Assembly: GCA_002313255.1 (NCBI GenBank)
Contig: DCBA01000004.1
Coordinates: forward strand, 1-60,100
Length of the DNA: 60,100 bases
DNA from: Gammaproteobacteria bacterium UBA1119
Lineage (GTDB): Bacteria > Pseudomonadota > Gammaproteobacteria > Pseudomonadales > Azotimanducaceae
Reading direction: 5' to 3'
A program made the translations under genes and the position numbers. Below the pieces are notes generated by a model. The model did no database searches. It was not told the origin of the DNA and saw nothing but the letters and a program-made list of their open reading frames with translations. This document shows positions 1-8,996 of this stretch, piece after piece. The stretch's first letter is position 1; each line of letters begins with the position of its first letter.

Positions 1-2
1 CG

Positions 3-1550
3 GGACCGGGTGCGATCGCGTGGTTGGGAGTGCCGTTTGCGGACGTTGCCGAGCGTTGGATGGTACCGAAACCGCCCCGTTCGAGGGCGGGGTCGTTGGC
101 CGCAACCAACTTTCGTGAACCTCCACTTCAACTCGCTGGTGATTCTCGATCTAAACCGGTGGTGGGGTCGGAAGATTGTCTGTACGTCGATATTTACGCA
201 CCGGTTGGAGCCGATCCCGACGCAAGACTACCCGTGATGTTCTGGATATATGGGGGGGGCCAAACGAGCGGATCGTCTCGAGCCTACGATGGCTCAAGAC
301 TGGCCGCGGAAAATGGAGTGGTCGTCATCGTGACCAACTACCGAGTCGGCCCGTTCGGATGGTTTCACCATCCTTCCGTCATTCCCGAGGGCGCGAGCGG
401 ACATTTTGCCCTTTACGATCTCATGGCGGCGCTTGCGTGGGTGCGTAGAAATGCCGCTGGCTTTGGTGGGGATCCGTTGAATATCACGATCTTTGGCGAG
501 TCGGCGGGCGCACAAAATGTACTGGCGCTATACATGGCGCCCGCTGCCGAAAATTTGTTCGACAAGGCGATCGTTCAAAGTGGTGGATTCTGGAATATGA
601 ATCCTGGGCAGGCCACGAATACCGTGTCCGGCGATCCGCCAGGAACACCCGCGAGCGCAACCGAAATCGTGATTGATCTCCTGCTCGGTGAGGGGCGCGT
701 GCAAACTCGAGAAGCGGGCGAAGAGCTAGCAGGCCACGACGAAGGAATCGGCGAGTGGCTGCGTCAATTGCCTAACGAAACGATCCTGGAAGCGTATCGA
801 GACAAAAGTAATTTGATGTACAACATCCCGAGCGTCGTCTATGACGGCCTATTGATGCCAGCGACCCCAAGATCTGCAGCAGCGAAACCGTTGCTTGTGG
901 GTGCGAATCGAGACGAGCAGAAGTTATTTCAGATCTACGATACGTCTCTGGTTCGATGGACCGGCACGAAAGCGCAAATAATCGATACCCAGCGATACGA
1001 AGCGTTTAATCGTTATTACTCCCACTGGTTGAACTTTGATGGGGTCGATCAGGTGGCGAATATGGCGACGGGGCCGGTATACGCCTATCGATTCGACTGG
1101 GATGACCTGGGTGCGACTCCGGATCGGGATTGGCCGCAAATCATGGGCGCAGCCCACGGATTGGAAATCCCCTTCGTCTTTGGCAACTTTCGTATGGGCT
1201 TTTTGCCGGATGAGCTTTTCGATGAGTCCAATAACGAGGGAAGGATTGAACTTTCAGCTTCGATTCGATCTTATTGGACTCAGTTCGCGCGCACTGGCAA
1301 TCCCGGTCGTGGTCGAAACGGTACCCTACCCAGGTGGGAGCTCTGGAATGGTGAACAAAAACTGGTGTTCGACGCTAAACCGGATGGTGGCATTCGCATG
1401 GAATCGGCTGCAATTGATATTCGCACGGTTCACCTCAATCTCTGGGCAGATCAGTATCTGACCGACGACGAAAAATGCGCAATCTACAAAGACATGACGA
1501 TGTATCCGGCGTATCCAGTCGACGATCTCAGGGCGCGAGGTTGTTGGTGA
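3..1550 (+). CDS. Type B carboxylesterase (5' end outside window)
   Basis: This alpha/beta-hydrolase of the carboxylesterase/cholinesterase family should hydrolyse carboxylic esters. The frame is open to the left edge, and the first visible residues (AIAWLGVPFADVAERW) match the family's G-[IV]-P-[YF]-A block, so only the signal or first strands are missing. Visible motifs are SEDCLYVDIYAP, the oxyanion-hole stretch IYGGGQTSGSS, the nucleophile elbow FGESAGAQN, an acidic segment GANRDEQ and the histidine segment AAHGLEIPFVFGNF, so the Ser-Glu-His triad looks complete. A TTG at 24 is in frame but lies inside the conserved domain and is not a credible start. The substrate is unknown. The next gene is another hydrolase on the same strand, 115 nt downstream. 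Confidence 0.85.
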   Translation, partial: GPGAIAWLGVPFADVAERWMVPKPPRSRAGSLAATNFREPPLQLAGDSRSKPVVGSEDCLYVDIYAPVGADPDARLPVMFWIYGGGQTSGSSRAYDGSRLAAENGVVVIVTNYRVGPFGWFHHPSVIPEGASGHFALYDLMAALAWVRRNAAGFGGDPLNITIFGESAGAQNVLALYMAPAAENLFDKAIVQSGGFWNMNPGQATNTVSGDPPGTPASATEIVIDLLLGEGRVQTREAGEELAGHDEGIGEWLRQLPNETILEAYRDKSNLMYNIPSVVYDGLLMPATPRSAAAKPLLVGANRDEQKLFQIYDTSLVRWTGTKAQIIDTQRYEAFNRYYSHWLNFDGVDQVANMATGPVYAYRFDWDDLGATPDRDWPQIMGAAHGLEIPFVFGNFRMGFLPDELFDESNNEGRIELSASIRSYWTQFARTGNPGRGRNGTLPRWELWNGEQKLVFDAKPDGGIRMESAAIDIRTVHLNLWADQYLTDDEKCAIYKDMTMYPAYPVDDLRARGCW

Positions 1551-1665
1551 TGTTTAATGCTCTCGATCTACATCTAAGGTTGGTTTGGCGGGAGATGGGA
1601 TCAACTATGCGTAGCGACTCAGCGGGGTCTTGCGGCCTGCGATTGGCTAGGGGGCCGGGGTTGGC

Positions 1666-2457
1666 ATGAGTTTTGTCTCGAATGATGGCATTGATATCCA
1701 CTACGACGTGTATCGAGAAGACGATGAAAACAGTCGGCCGTGGTTGACGTTTGCGCACGGCGCTGGTGGCAACGCGGCAAGCTGGTGGCAACAGGTTCCT
1801 TCTTTCTTCGATGACTACGACATCGTGACCTTTGACCATCGAGCTTTTGGACGGTCGCGATGCCGCGACGAGGATTTTGATCCCGATCTATTCGTTGCTG
1901 ATTTGAGGTCCGTTCTCGACGCGGAGGGGATTCGTCGGACGGCGCTTTGTTGCCAATCGATGGGGGGTCGAACGGGACTCGATTTCGCCCTATCCGAACC
2001 GGATCGAGTGTCAGCACTCGTGATGAGCCATACGGTGGGCGGCCTAAGTAGCGAGGCCATCGACGACGTTCGCCGCGAACACATACGGCCGCAACCGACC
2101 CAACCCTTCGGCAGTTGGGCCGTTGCGTTGGATCTGCCTGAGAAGAATCGGCCGCTTTCGCACCTCTATAATTGCATTGGTGCGATGAACCTCGACTTCT
2201 CTCGTGTCGGTTTGGGCGGGTTGCGTAATCGCGGTAAACAAATCGATTTAGCCGAAATGAAGGCCTTCAAAACGCCCACGTTGTTCATCACCGCGGATAA
2301 GGATGTCGTTGTACCATCGAGGGTCGTTGAAATTGGAGCAGCGATGGTTCCCGGCGCGACGTTCGTCAATCTCGGTGACGCTGGCCACTCGTCATATTTT
2401 GAGATACCCGATAAATTCAATCGTGTGGTGAGAGAATTTCTCCAACCGCACCAATAA
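1666..2457 (+). CDS. Alpha/beta-fold hydrolase
   Basis: A cytoplasmic alpha/beta hydrolase of 263 residues, the usual length for the small single-domain members. It shows the oxyanion motif FAHGAGGNAASWW near residue 28, the nucleophile elbow CCQSMGG near residue 88, a late acidic residue in ITADKDVVVPSR and the catalytic histidine in GDAGHSSYFE near the C-terminus. There is no signal peptide or membrane segment. The ATG at 1666 precedes the first beta strand properly, though the ribosome site is weak. It ends 12 nt before the carotenoid-oxygenase-like gene and is probably co-transcribed with it. It may act on an ester or lactone product of that pathway, which is inference. Esterase, lactonase, epoxide or C-C hydrolase activities cannot be separated from sequence. 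Confidence 0.8.
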   Translation: MSFVSNDGIDIHYDVYREDDENSRPWLTFAHGAGGNAASWWQQVPSFFDDYDIVTFDHRAFGRSRCRDEDFDPDLFVADLRSVLDAEGIRRTALCCQSMGGRTGLDFALSEPDRVSALVMSHTVGGLSSEAIDDVRREHIRPQPTQPFGSWAVALDLPEKNRPLSHLYNCIGAMNLDFSRVGLGGLRNRGKQIDLAEMKAFKTPTLFITADKDVVVPSRVVEIGAAMVPGATFVNLGDAGHSSYFEIPDKFNRVVREFLQPHQ

Positions 2458-2469
2458 AGGAGCGATGCA

Positions 2470-3882
2470 ATGACACAACCCTATCCGGTACACCCCCAGT
2501 TACAAGGTAATTTTGCACCGATTCGTATGGAGGCCGATATCGATGACCTGGTTATCGAGGGAGAGCTACCACGATCGCTTGAAGTTGCATATTACCGCAA
2601 TGGCCCGGACCCTCAATTCCCACCGCGGGGAGAGCATCATTGGTTCACGGGGGATGGCATGTTGCACCAGTTCGTCATTGCCGAAGGCAAGGTGCGATAC
2701 CGCAATCGTTGGTTACGAACCATCAAATGGCATAAAGAGCGTGACGCCGGGCGCTCACTTTTCGGTGCTTTTAACCCAATGGACGCCGATCCTTCGGTAG
2801 CCGGTATTGAGACCGATGGCGTGGCTAACACCAATGTGATTTGGCACGGCGGACGTCTTCTCGCCTTGGAAGAAGGGCACGCACCTTTTGAAGTCGACTC
2901 GAAAACGCTCGAATCGATAGGACCTTGGCGCTTTGACGACACGTTTGAGGGTCCGATGACCGCGCATCCCAAAATAGACCCGGTAACCGGCGAAATGATG
3001 TTTTTCGGTTACATGGTCGATGGCTTGCTAGGCAAGGGCCTCTCATACCAAGTCGTTAACGCGGATGGCGTGCTGACTCGATCGGAACGATTTGAAGCAC
3101 CGATTAGCAGTATGGTCCACGATTTCATCGTGACGTCAGAGCACGTTATTTTTCCGATTCTGCCGCTTACTGGAAGCGTCCAAAGAGCGATGCGAGGTGA
3201 ACCGGCCTTTGCCTGGGAGCCCGAGAAAGGCAGCCATATTGGCGTAATGCCTCGCGACGGTTCCGTGAAGGACATCCGTTGGTACGAAACCGATCCTTGT
3301 TATGTCTTTCATTCGATGAATGCGATGACGTCGGGGAATACGATCCGTGCACACGTAATGCAGTTTGAAGAGGCGCCGCTCTTCCCGCACGCGGACGGCA
3401 GTGCGGCCGATCCTAAAAAGGCAAATGCGCGTTTGTGCGAATGGGAAATTGATCTCGCCGATAATGCGCGCGGGGTCAAAAGGACCTATCTGGACGATAT
3501 TACCGGCGAATTTCCAAGGCTTGATGAGCGCCGCGCCGGGCTCGAATATCGACACGGATACTATGCTGCGTCGACGGGTCGTGAGGGCAGTATGGGTTTC
3601 AACGCGTTGGTGCATCACGATTTTGCAAAAGACGTCGCCACCCGTTATGAGCTTGACGCCGGGGATTATTTAGGTGAACCGGTATTTGTTCCGGAAGCCG
3701 AAGGTGCAGAAGAAGGCGCAGGATTCTTGCTGACGCTTATTTATCGGGGTGCCGAAAACCGGAGCGATCTTGCCGTGTTTGATGCGCGAGACGTCGCTCT
3801 GGGCCCAGTGGCCGTCGGACAACTTCCGCATAGGGTTCCCTACGGTTTTCACGGTAACTGGCATTATCTAAATGGCAGCTAG
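2470..3882 (+). CDS. Carotenoid oxygenase family dioxygenase
   Basis: A non-haem iron(II) dioxygenase of the carotenoid cleavage / RPE65 / lignostilbene dioxygenase family, which splits a C=C double bond of carotenoids, apocarotenoids or stilbenes with O2. All four iron-ligand histidines of the seven-bladed propeller can be placed: H166 (TAHPKID), H217 (MVHDFI), H281 (VFHSMNA) and H461 (GFHGNWH) close to the C-terminus. The N-terminal signature YYRNGPDPQFPP and HHWFTGDGMLH are typical. Length (470) is normal and there is no signal peptide. The start is clear: an AGGAG-like site (aaaggagcg) sits just before the ATG. Its last 11 nt overlap the following FAD enzyme. No carotenoid biosynthesis gene is present in the window, so the substrate is open. 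Confidence 0.88.
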   Translation: MTQPYPVHPQLQGNFAPIRMEADIDDLVIEGELPRSLEVAYYRNGPDPQFPPRGEHHWFTGDGMLHQFVIAEGKVRYRNRWLRTIKWHKERDAGRSLFGAFNPMDADPSVAGIETDGVANTNVIWHGGRLLALEEGHAPFEVDSKTLESIGPWRFDDTFEGPMTAHPKIDPVTGEMMFFGYMVDGLLGKGLSYQVVNADGVLTRSERFEAPISSMVHDFIVTSEHVIFPILPLTGSVQRAMRGEPAFAWEPEKGSHIGVMPRDGSVKDIRWYETDPCYVFHSMNAMTSGNTIRAHVMQFEEAPLFPHADGSAADPKKANARLCEWEIDLADNARGVKRTYLDDITGEFPRLDERRAGLEYRHGYYAASTGREGSMGFNALVHHDFAKDVATRYELDAGDYLGEPVFVPEAEGAEEGAGFLLTLIYRGAENRSDLAVFDARDVALGPVAVGQLPHRVPYGFHGNWHYLNGS

Positions 3883-5479
3883 GAAGGAACGGCGAAGTTT
3901 TTGGACCTGGGGCTATCAATCGGATGAACCGTCGGAGAACGAACGCCGAGCCGCAGCCGAACGGATTTCTAGACGCACGGGGCGTGTGAGTGAACCCCCG
4001 CCGATTCCGGATGTTGATGCGATAAAGCTACGGTTACCTCGCCTTAAGATTCCAGAGAAGCTGGAAGAATTCGTATCGGCGTCGCAAGTGGAACGAATTA
4101 CCCACACCCACGGTGGCCACTCACTGGAATTGCTTGCGGCGTTGCGAGGTATTTTTGACAACCCGCCGGATGCAGTCGCACATCCACGAAACGAGGATGA
4201 ACTAGAAGCCGTACTCGAATGGTGCGATAACTCGGAACACGCGGTAATCCCATACGGCGGAGGCACCAGCGTCGTTTGGGGCGTCAACGCTCCGCTCGAT
4301 CGAGATACTGCGGTGACCGTTGACCTGGACGAAATGAATACTATGTTAGAGCTCGACGAAACGTCGCGCGCGGGACGATTTCAGGCCGGCATGCTGGGAC
4401 CCGATGTTGAAGCCACACTTAAGCCGCATGGATTGACACTGCGGCATTTTCCTCAGAGTTTTCCGTGGTCGACTGTTGGTGGTTGGGTAGCGACACGGTC
4501 GGGTGGCCACTACGCTACCAACCAGACCCACATTGACGATTTTGTCGAGTCGACACGAATGCTAACCCCTAAAGGGTGGTTTGAATCGCGGCGCCTGCCT
4601 GGTAGTGGCGCCGGTCCAAGTCCTGATCGACTTGTGATCGGATCGGAGGGCACGCTTGGGCTGATTAGCGATTGTTGGTTGCGACTGCAGAAGCGCCCTG
4701 TTTATCGGGCCACCGCTGGGGTCGCGTTCTCGTCTTGGCAGGCGGGTGCCGAGGCCGTTCGTCATATCGTACAGACGAAACTTTGGCCCGCCAATTTGCG
4801 CATCCTCGATCCGTTGGAAGCAGCCAACGCTGCGGGCATGGATGGTGAAACTGCTCTCCTCATCGTGGGCTTTGAATCCGGCGATGTACGCCAAGGAGAA
4901 AATATGAGGGCTGCCATCAACATTGCCCGTGAATTTGGTGGAGTCGTGGATGATGACGATGTCCACATCGACGACGGTGGTGGGAGTGCCACGGGTCGGC
5001 AGGGAGCTGTCGGTGCCTGGCGCGACGCATTTATTGGTGTAAACGCTGGCCTCACCGCGGGCTTGGGATTGCTCTCGGATACGTTTGAAACGGCAATTAC
5101 TTGGGATCAATGGCCCGCTTTTGATGGCGAAGTTCGAGAGCGGGTAGGTCGGGCACTGCGGGAGACGCTCGGTGAGGATGCCCAACTTTCTTGTCGTTTT
5201 ACCCACGTCTATGCCGATGGGCCTGCCCCTTACTATTCATTTAGTGGACCCGTCGAAATAGGTGGCGAAATGGAGCGTTGGCAAGTCATTAAAAACGCTG
5301 CCGTGGATGCAGTCATCGATGCAGGCGGTACAGTCACCCACCACCACGCGGTGGGCCGGATGCACCGAGATGGCTGGGAACGGCAGCGACCAGAGCTTTT
5401 TGGCGAGGTTCTTCGTGCGGCTAAACATTCACTGGATCCTCGCGGGATACTAAATCCAGGTGTTCTTTTCGATTCCTAA
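3872..5479 (+). CDS. FAD-binding oxidase, alkyl-DHAP synthase-like
   Basis: A VAO/PCMH-fold flavoprotein of 535 residues most like alkyldihydroxyacetonephosphate synthase (AGPS), which in eukaryotes exchanges the acyl group of acyl-DHAP for a fatty alcohol to make ether lipids. Visible are the FAD-binding PP-loop AVIPYGGGTSVVWG, the second FAD motif IGSEGTLGLISD, the AGPS-type tyrosine stretch APYYSFSG, the triple-histidine active-site motif TVTHHHAVGRMHRDGW and the C-terminal HSLDPRGILNPGVLF. The ATG overlaps the preceding dioxygenase stop by 11 nt, so the two are translationally linked. No acyl-DHAP synthesis gene is nearby, so an ether-lipid role is not assured; oxidation of a hydrophobic alcohol or phenol is an alternative. 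The motifs support the family firmly, the reaction less so. Confidence 0.78.
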   Translation: MAARKERRSFWTWGYQSDEPSENERRAAAERISRRTGRVSEPPPIPDVDAIKLRLPRLKIPEKLEEFVSASQVERITHTHGGHSLELLAALRGIFDNPPDAVAHPRNEDELEAVLEWCDNSEHAVIPYGGGTSVVWGVNAPLDRDTAVTVDLDEMNTMLELDETSRAGRFQAGMLGPDVEATLKPHGLTLRHFPQSFPWSTVGGWVATRSGGHYATNQTHIDDFVESTRMLTPKGWFESRRLPGSGAGPSPDRLVIGSEGTLGLISDCWLRLQKRPVYRATAGVAFSSWQAGAEAVRHIVQTKLWPANLRILDPLEAANAAGMDGETALLIVGFESGDVRQGENMRAAINIAREFGGVVDDDDVHIDDGGGSATGRQGAVGAWRDAFIGVNAGLTAGLGLLSDTFETAITWDQWPAFDGEVRERVGRALRETLGEDAQLSCRFTHVYADGPAPYYSFSGPVEIGGEMERWQVIKNAAVDAVIDAGGTVTHHHAVGRMHRDGWERQRPELFGEVLRAAKHSLDPRGILNPGVLFDS

Positions 5480-5512
5480 TACGCTACTGGGCTTTCATTC
5501 GAGACACGACCC

Positions 5513-6556
5513 ATGAGCTTTGCCCGCCTTGTCGTCGATCTGGATTCGGTGTCGGCGAATTATCGTCGATTTGTGGATGCTTCAGCTGGGCTGGCTGGCG
5601 CTGTAGTGAAAGCGGACGCGTACGGGTTGGGTATGGAAGCGGTTGCCCAACGGTTAAAAACGGAAGGTTGCGAACATTTTTTTGTAGCGACACCAGAAGA
5701 AGGTTTTGCGTTGAAGTCGGTCGTCAACGAAGGTGCTGTTTACGTGTTTTCGGGGCCCCCCGATGCGGATACAGCGATGGCTTTCGCGTTGGCGAACATT
5801 GTTCCCGTGCTTAATTCACGCGAACAAATCGGATTATGGAAGCGACAAAACGGGGCGCCGGCGGCGCTGCAGGTGGATACCGGAATGCAAAGGCTTGGCT
5901 TTGACCCGGAAGAGCTTGCGCCGACGATGCTCGAAGGCATCGAATTGGTGCTTTTGATGAGCCACCTCGCGTGCGCGAACGAGCCTCAACACCCACAAAA
6001 TGAAAAGCAGGTATATATATTCAGCCGCGTTTGCGAAGACTTTCCAGGGATAGAAACAAGCTTCGGCAATTCGGCTGGAACGCTAAATGGTACTCAATAT
6101 CAAGGCGGGATAACTCGGCCTGGTATCGGGTTGTACGGTGGTAATCCATACCTCGATAAAGCTAACGATTTTCGTAATGCTGCCGTGTTTGAAGCGCAGG
6201 TCGTTCAACGGCGTCGGGTCAATGCGGGTGAATCGGTAGGGTATGGGGCAAAGTATGTCGCACCACATAATGTCGAAATCGCCATTGTTGGCGTCGGCTA
6301 TGCGGATGGCGTGTCACGGGTTCTCTCAGGGAAAGGACAGCTTGCCCACAACGGTGCGCGTTTGTCTGTCTTAGGTGAAATAGGTATGGATCTGATACAC
6401 GTTGATGTGACCGACGATCCCAGTATTTCCGTTGGCGATTGGCTCGAAGTATTCGGTGCCACGGTCACGCTGGACGAAGTGGCGGAGATGACGGGGACGT
6501 CGGGCTACGAAATTCTTTCCCGCATAGGGCCACGCGTTTCGCGCGTATACGTGTAG
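5513..6556 (+). CDS. alr: Alanine racemase
   Basis: A PLP-dependent fold III racemase that interconverts L- and D-alanine, supplying D-Ala for peptidoglycan, or degrading D-Ala in catabolic versions. The PLP lysine is K33 in VVKADAYGLG and the second catalytic base is the tyrosine of ESVGYGAKYVAP. The family blocks SFGNSAGTL, TRPGIGLYGGNPY, GVGYADGVSR and GEIGMDLIHVDVT are all present. At 347 residues it is slightly short of the usual 355-365 but not truncated. It starts 33 nt after the FAD enzyme and may be in the same transcript. Its position outside a cell-wall cluster leaves open a catabolic (DadX-like) or other amino-acid racemase role. Confidence 0.88.
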   Translation: MSFARLVVDLDSVSANYRRFVDASAGLAGAVVKADAYGLGMEAVAQRLKTEGCEHFFVATPEEGFALKSVVNEGAVYVFSGPPDADTAMAFALANIVPVLNSREQIGLWKRQNGAPAALQVDTGMQRLGFDPEELAPTMLEGIELVLLMSHLACANEPQHPQNEKQVYIFSRVCEDFPGIETSFGNSAGTLNGTQYQGGITRPGIGLYGGNPYLDKANDFRNAAVFEAQVVQRRRVNAGESVGYGAKYVAPHNVEIAIVGVGYADGVSRVLSGKGQLAHNGARLSVLGEIGMDLIHVDVTDDPSISVGDWLEVFGATVTLDEVAEMTGTSGYEILSRIGPRVSRVYV

Positions 6557-6601
6557 TCTTAAAGATCGTGTTTCGGAAAAGTTATTTACCTGGGGGATGA
6601 G

Positions 6602-7414
6602 ATGACATCGATCAACAAAAATGGCGTGCTCGCTGGAAAAGTTGCGGTGGTTACGGGCGCTAGTCGGGGTATAGGAGAGGCGATCGCGGTCAGGTTTGCG
6701 ATGGAAGGTGCTCGGGTGGTCGTTTCAGCTCGCACGGTGGAAGAAGCGGATCATTTTTTACCGGGCACGATTAAAGCAACCGTGAAAAAGATTACCGATG
6801 CCGGCGGTGAGGCCGTTGCGATCAAATCCGATTTGGCGGTTGCCGAGGATAGAGAGAATCTTATAGCGGAAACGCGGGAACGGTTTGGACCCGTTGATAT
6901 CCTCGTTAACAACGCCGCGGTGACGTGGTTCGTTCCCGTCCACGATTTTTCGGAGAAGCGGTTTCGCACAATGATGGATGTTCAAGTGTGGGCGCCATTC
7001 GAGCTCGCTCAGGCGTGTTTACCTTCGATGCTGGAGCGGGGTGACGGCTGGATCTTGAATATTTCCTCGCACGCCGCAATTCACCCTGAAGCGCGGGCCC
7101 CGGGCGGACATGGCGGCACCGTGTACGGTATGTGCAAAGCCGCGCTTGAGCGGTTTACCACCGGGCTTGCGCAAGAAGTCTACGATGCTGGCGTTGGCGT
7201 AAATGTGATTTCTCCTGGGCTTGTCGCAACCCCGGGCGTGGTACACCACAAACTGATTAACGAAAACAATAAGGATCGAGTAACGCCCGTGGAGCATATG
7301 GCGGAAGCATGTTTGCGGTTGTGTTACGGAGACGCCAAGAGCCTGACCGGACGCATCGATTATGCGGATCAAGTCATCAAAGAATTTTCACTTGAACCCG
7401 CGGATCTGATCTGA
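6602..7414 (+). CDS. Short-chain dehydrogenase/reductase
   Basis: A classical SDR oxidoreductase of 270 residues with a Rossmann fold. The cofactor motif is TGASRGIGEA near residue 18, the structural motif is NNAAVTW (Ala in place of the more common Gly of NNAG), the catalytic serine lies in NISSHAA, and the Tyr-Lys pair is in YGMCKAAL. A strong ribosome site (gggggatgag) precedes the ATG. The arginine-rich first strand and SARTVEE suggest NADP(H), which is inference. The long segment between the cofactor motif and NNAA is a feature of SDRs acting on hydroxyacyl or bulky alcohol substrates. The substrate cannot be read from the sequence. It is followed after about 160 nt by an aminotransferase. 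Confidence 0.82.
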   Translation: MTSINKNGVLAGKVAVVTGASRGIGEAIAVRFAMEGARVVVSARTVEEADHFLPGTIKATVKKITDAGGEAVAIKSDLAVAEDRENLIAETRERFGPVDILVNNAAVTWFVPVHDFSEKRFRTMMDVQVWAPFELAQACLPSMLERGDGWILNISSHAAIHPEARAPGGHGGTVYGMCKAALERFTTGLAQEVYDAGVGVNVISPGLVATPGVVHHKLINENNKDRVTPVEHMAEACLRLCYGDAKSLTGRIDYADQVIKEFSLEPADLI

Positions 7415-7574
7415 ACAGAATAGTTCGATCGATAAATCGTGCGCTCCTGGTACCAACGACAAGACGTTGGGCAACTAGGTTGTTGGATGACATCAACTCG
7501 TTGTTCCGTTTTGTAGGAAAGTGTCAGCATGTTTTCACACGCGTGCGCATCACAATGGATTTCAAAAAGGGAGA

Positions 7575-8978
7575 ATGAAAAACGTGAGCGAACCCCTTCA
7601 TAACGAATTGGCGCCAGATTCAATTGAGGCCCGCGATCTTCGGCACTTGTTGCATCCAAACACGAACTTAGGCGAGCTGCACCGTCAAGGCCCCGCGGTG
7701 CATTCCGAAGCTAAAGGCGTTTATCTTTGGGACAACCACGGTAAGCAGTACTTGGAGGGAATGGCTGGCCTCTGGTGCACAGCACTGGGGTATGGAGTTG
7801 AGGAACTAGCCGACGCCGCGAATGCACAACTTAAAAAGTTGTCCTATTCGCAGCTTTTCGGTGGTAAGACCAACGAGCCGAGCGTGCTACTCGCTGAAAA
7901 GTTGATGGAGATTGTTCCTATCGAAGGGGGACGCGTTTTTTTTGGGCTTACGGGCTCGGACGCGAACGACACTCAAATCAAGCTCATGTGGTACTACCAC
8001 AATCTCATGGGTCGACCAGAAAAGAAGAAAATCATCTCGCGCTGGAGCGGGTATCACGGCGTCACGGTGGCGAGCGGAAGCCTCACCGGCTTAGCGCCTT
8101 TTCACAAAGCCTTTGATCTGCCGATTCAAGGCATTCTCCACACACAATCGCCTCACTACTATCGGGAAGCTCACGAAGGAGAGACCGAGGACCAATTCAC
8201 CACCCGATTAGCCAACAGTCTGTCGGACCTAATCGAGGAAGAAGGACCCGAAACCATCGCGGCGTTTATCGCCGAACCGGTATTGGGCGCGGGTGGCGTG
8301 ATCGTGCCTCCGGATGGATATTACGAAAAGATTCAAGCAGTTCTCGAGCGTCATGGCGTACTTTTTATCGATGATGAAGTCATTTGTGGATTCGGTCGAA
8401 CCGGCAACCCCTTTGGTTGCCAAACCATGGGCATAAAGCCGACGACCATGAGCGTGGCTAAAGCGCTTTCGTCCGCCTATTTACCGATCAGCGCCGTCAT
8501 CGTTCCGGATTCGATGTATCAACCATTTGTAGAGGCCAGTTCGGAATTAGGTAATTTTGCTCACGGATTCACGTATTCGGGTCACCCGGTCTGTGCGGCG
8601 GTTGCATTGCGCAACTTGGAACTCATCGAAGAACGGCAGGTGTTTGCTCACGCCGCAAAGATGGGCGAAATATTCCAATCGCGGCTGAACCAATACGGTG
8701 AACATCCCTTGGTGGGAAATACCCGAGGCGCTGGCTTGATCGGTGCGGTTGAATTAGTGGCGAATAGGGAGACGGGCCAGAAGTTTGATGGGTCGCATGC
8801 AGTCGGTGCCTTCTGTATGGATCGTTGTTTGGAGCATGGGCTCATTGTGCGTGCCCTTGGCGACACGATTGCTTTTTGCCCGCCGCTCGTTATCGACGAT
8901 ATGCAGATTGACGAGCTGTTCGGCAAATTCGAGCAAGGGCTCGCCGACACTTTGGCTTATGCAAACACGCTAGATTGA
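7575..8978 (+). CDS. Class III aminotransferase (omega-amino acid/diamine:pyruvate type)
   Basis: A PLP-dependent fold I class III transaminase that moves a terminal or omega amino group (beta-alanine, taurine, putrescine or similar) to pyruvate or 2-oxoglutarate. Visible motifs are GLTGSDANDTQIKLMWYYHN (PLP phosphate binding), SRWSGYHGVTVASGSLTG, the acidic cofactor motif FIDDEVICGFGRTG and the PLP lysine in SVAKALSSAYLPISA. The C-terminal domain is complete, giving 467 residues from the ATG at 7575, which follows a good ribosome site (aaaaagggag). An in-frame GTG at 7521 would add 18 unlikely residues. SpuC-like putrescine:pyruvate or beta-alanine:pyruvate transaminases are the closest matches by motif; the exact substrate is not decidable. 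It converges on the thiolase-like gene with an 18-nt gap. Confidence 0.86.
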   Translation: MKNVSEPLHNELAPDSIEARDLRHLLHPNTNLGELHRQGPAVHSEAKGVYLWDNHGKQYLEGMAGLWCTALGYGVEELADAANAQLKKLSYSQLFGGKTNEPSVLLAEKLMEIVPIEGGRVFFGLTGSDANDTQIKLMWYYHNLMGRPEKKKIISRWSGYHGVTVASGSLTGLAPFHKAFDLPIQGILHTQSPHYYREAHEGETEDQFTTRLANSLSDLIEEEGPETIAAFIAEPVLGAGGVIVPPDGYYEKIQAVLERHGVLFIDDEVICGFGRTGNPFGCQTMGIKPTTMSVAKALSSAYLPISAVIVPDSMYQPFVEASSELGNFAHGFTYSGHPVCAAVALRNLELIEERQVFAHAAKMGEIFQSRLNQYGEHPLVGNTRGAGLIGAVELVANRETGQKFDGSHAVGAFCMDRCLEHGLIVRALGDTIAFCPPLVIDDMQIDELFGKFEQGLADTLAYANTLD

Positions 8979-8996
8979 AGATATTTAAGCGAGGTT

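Noticed and set aside
7453..7470. CCAACG/CGTTGG hairpin after the SDR gene, considered as terminator
   Set aside because: A 6-bp stem without a T tract is not enough to call it.
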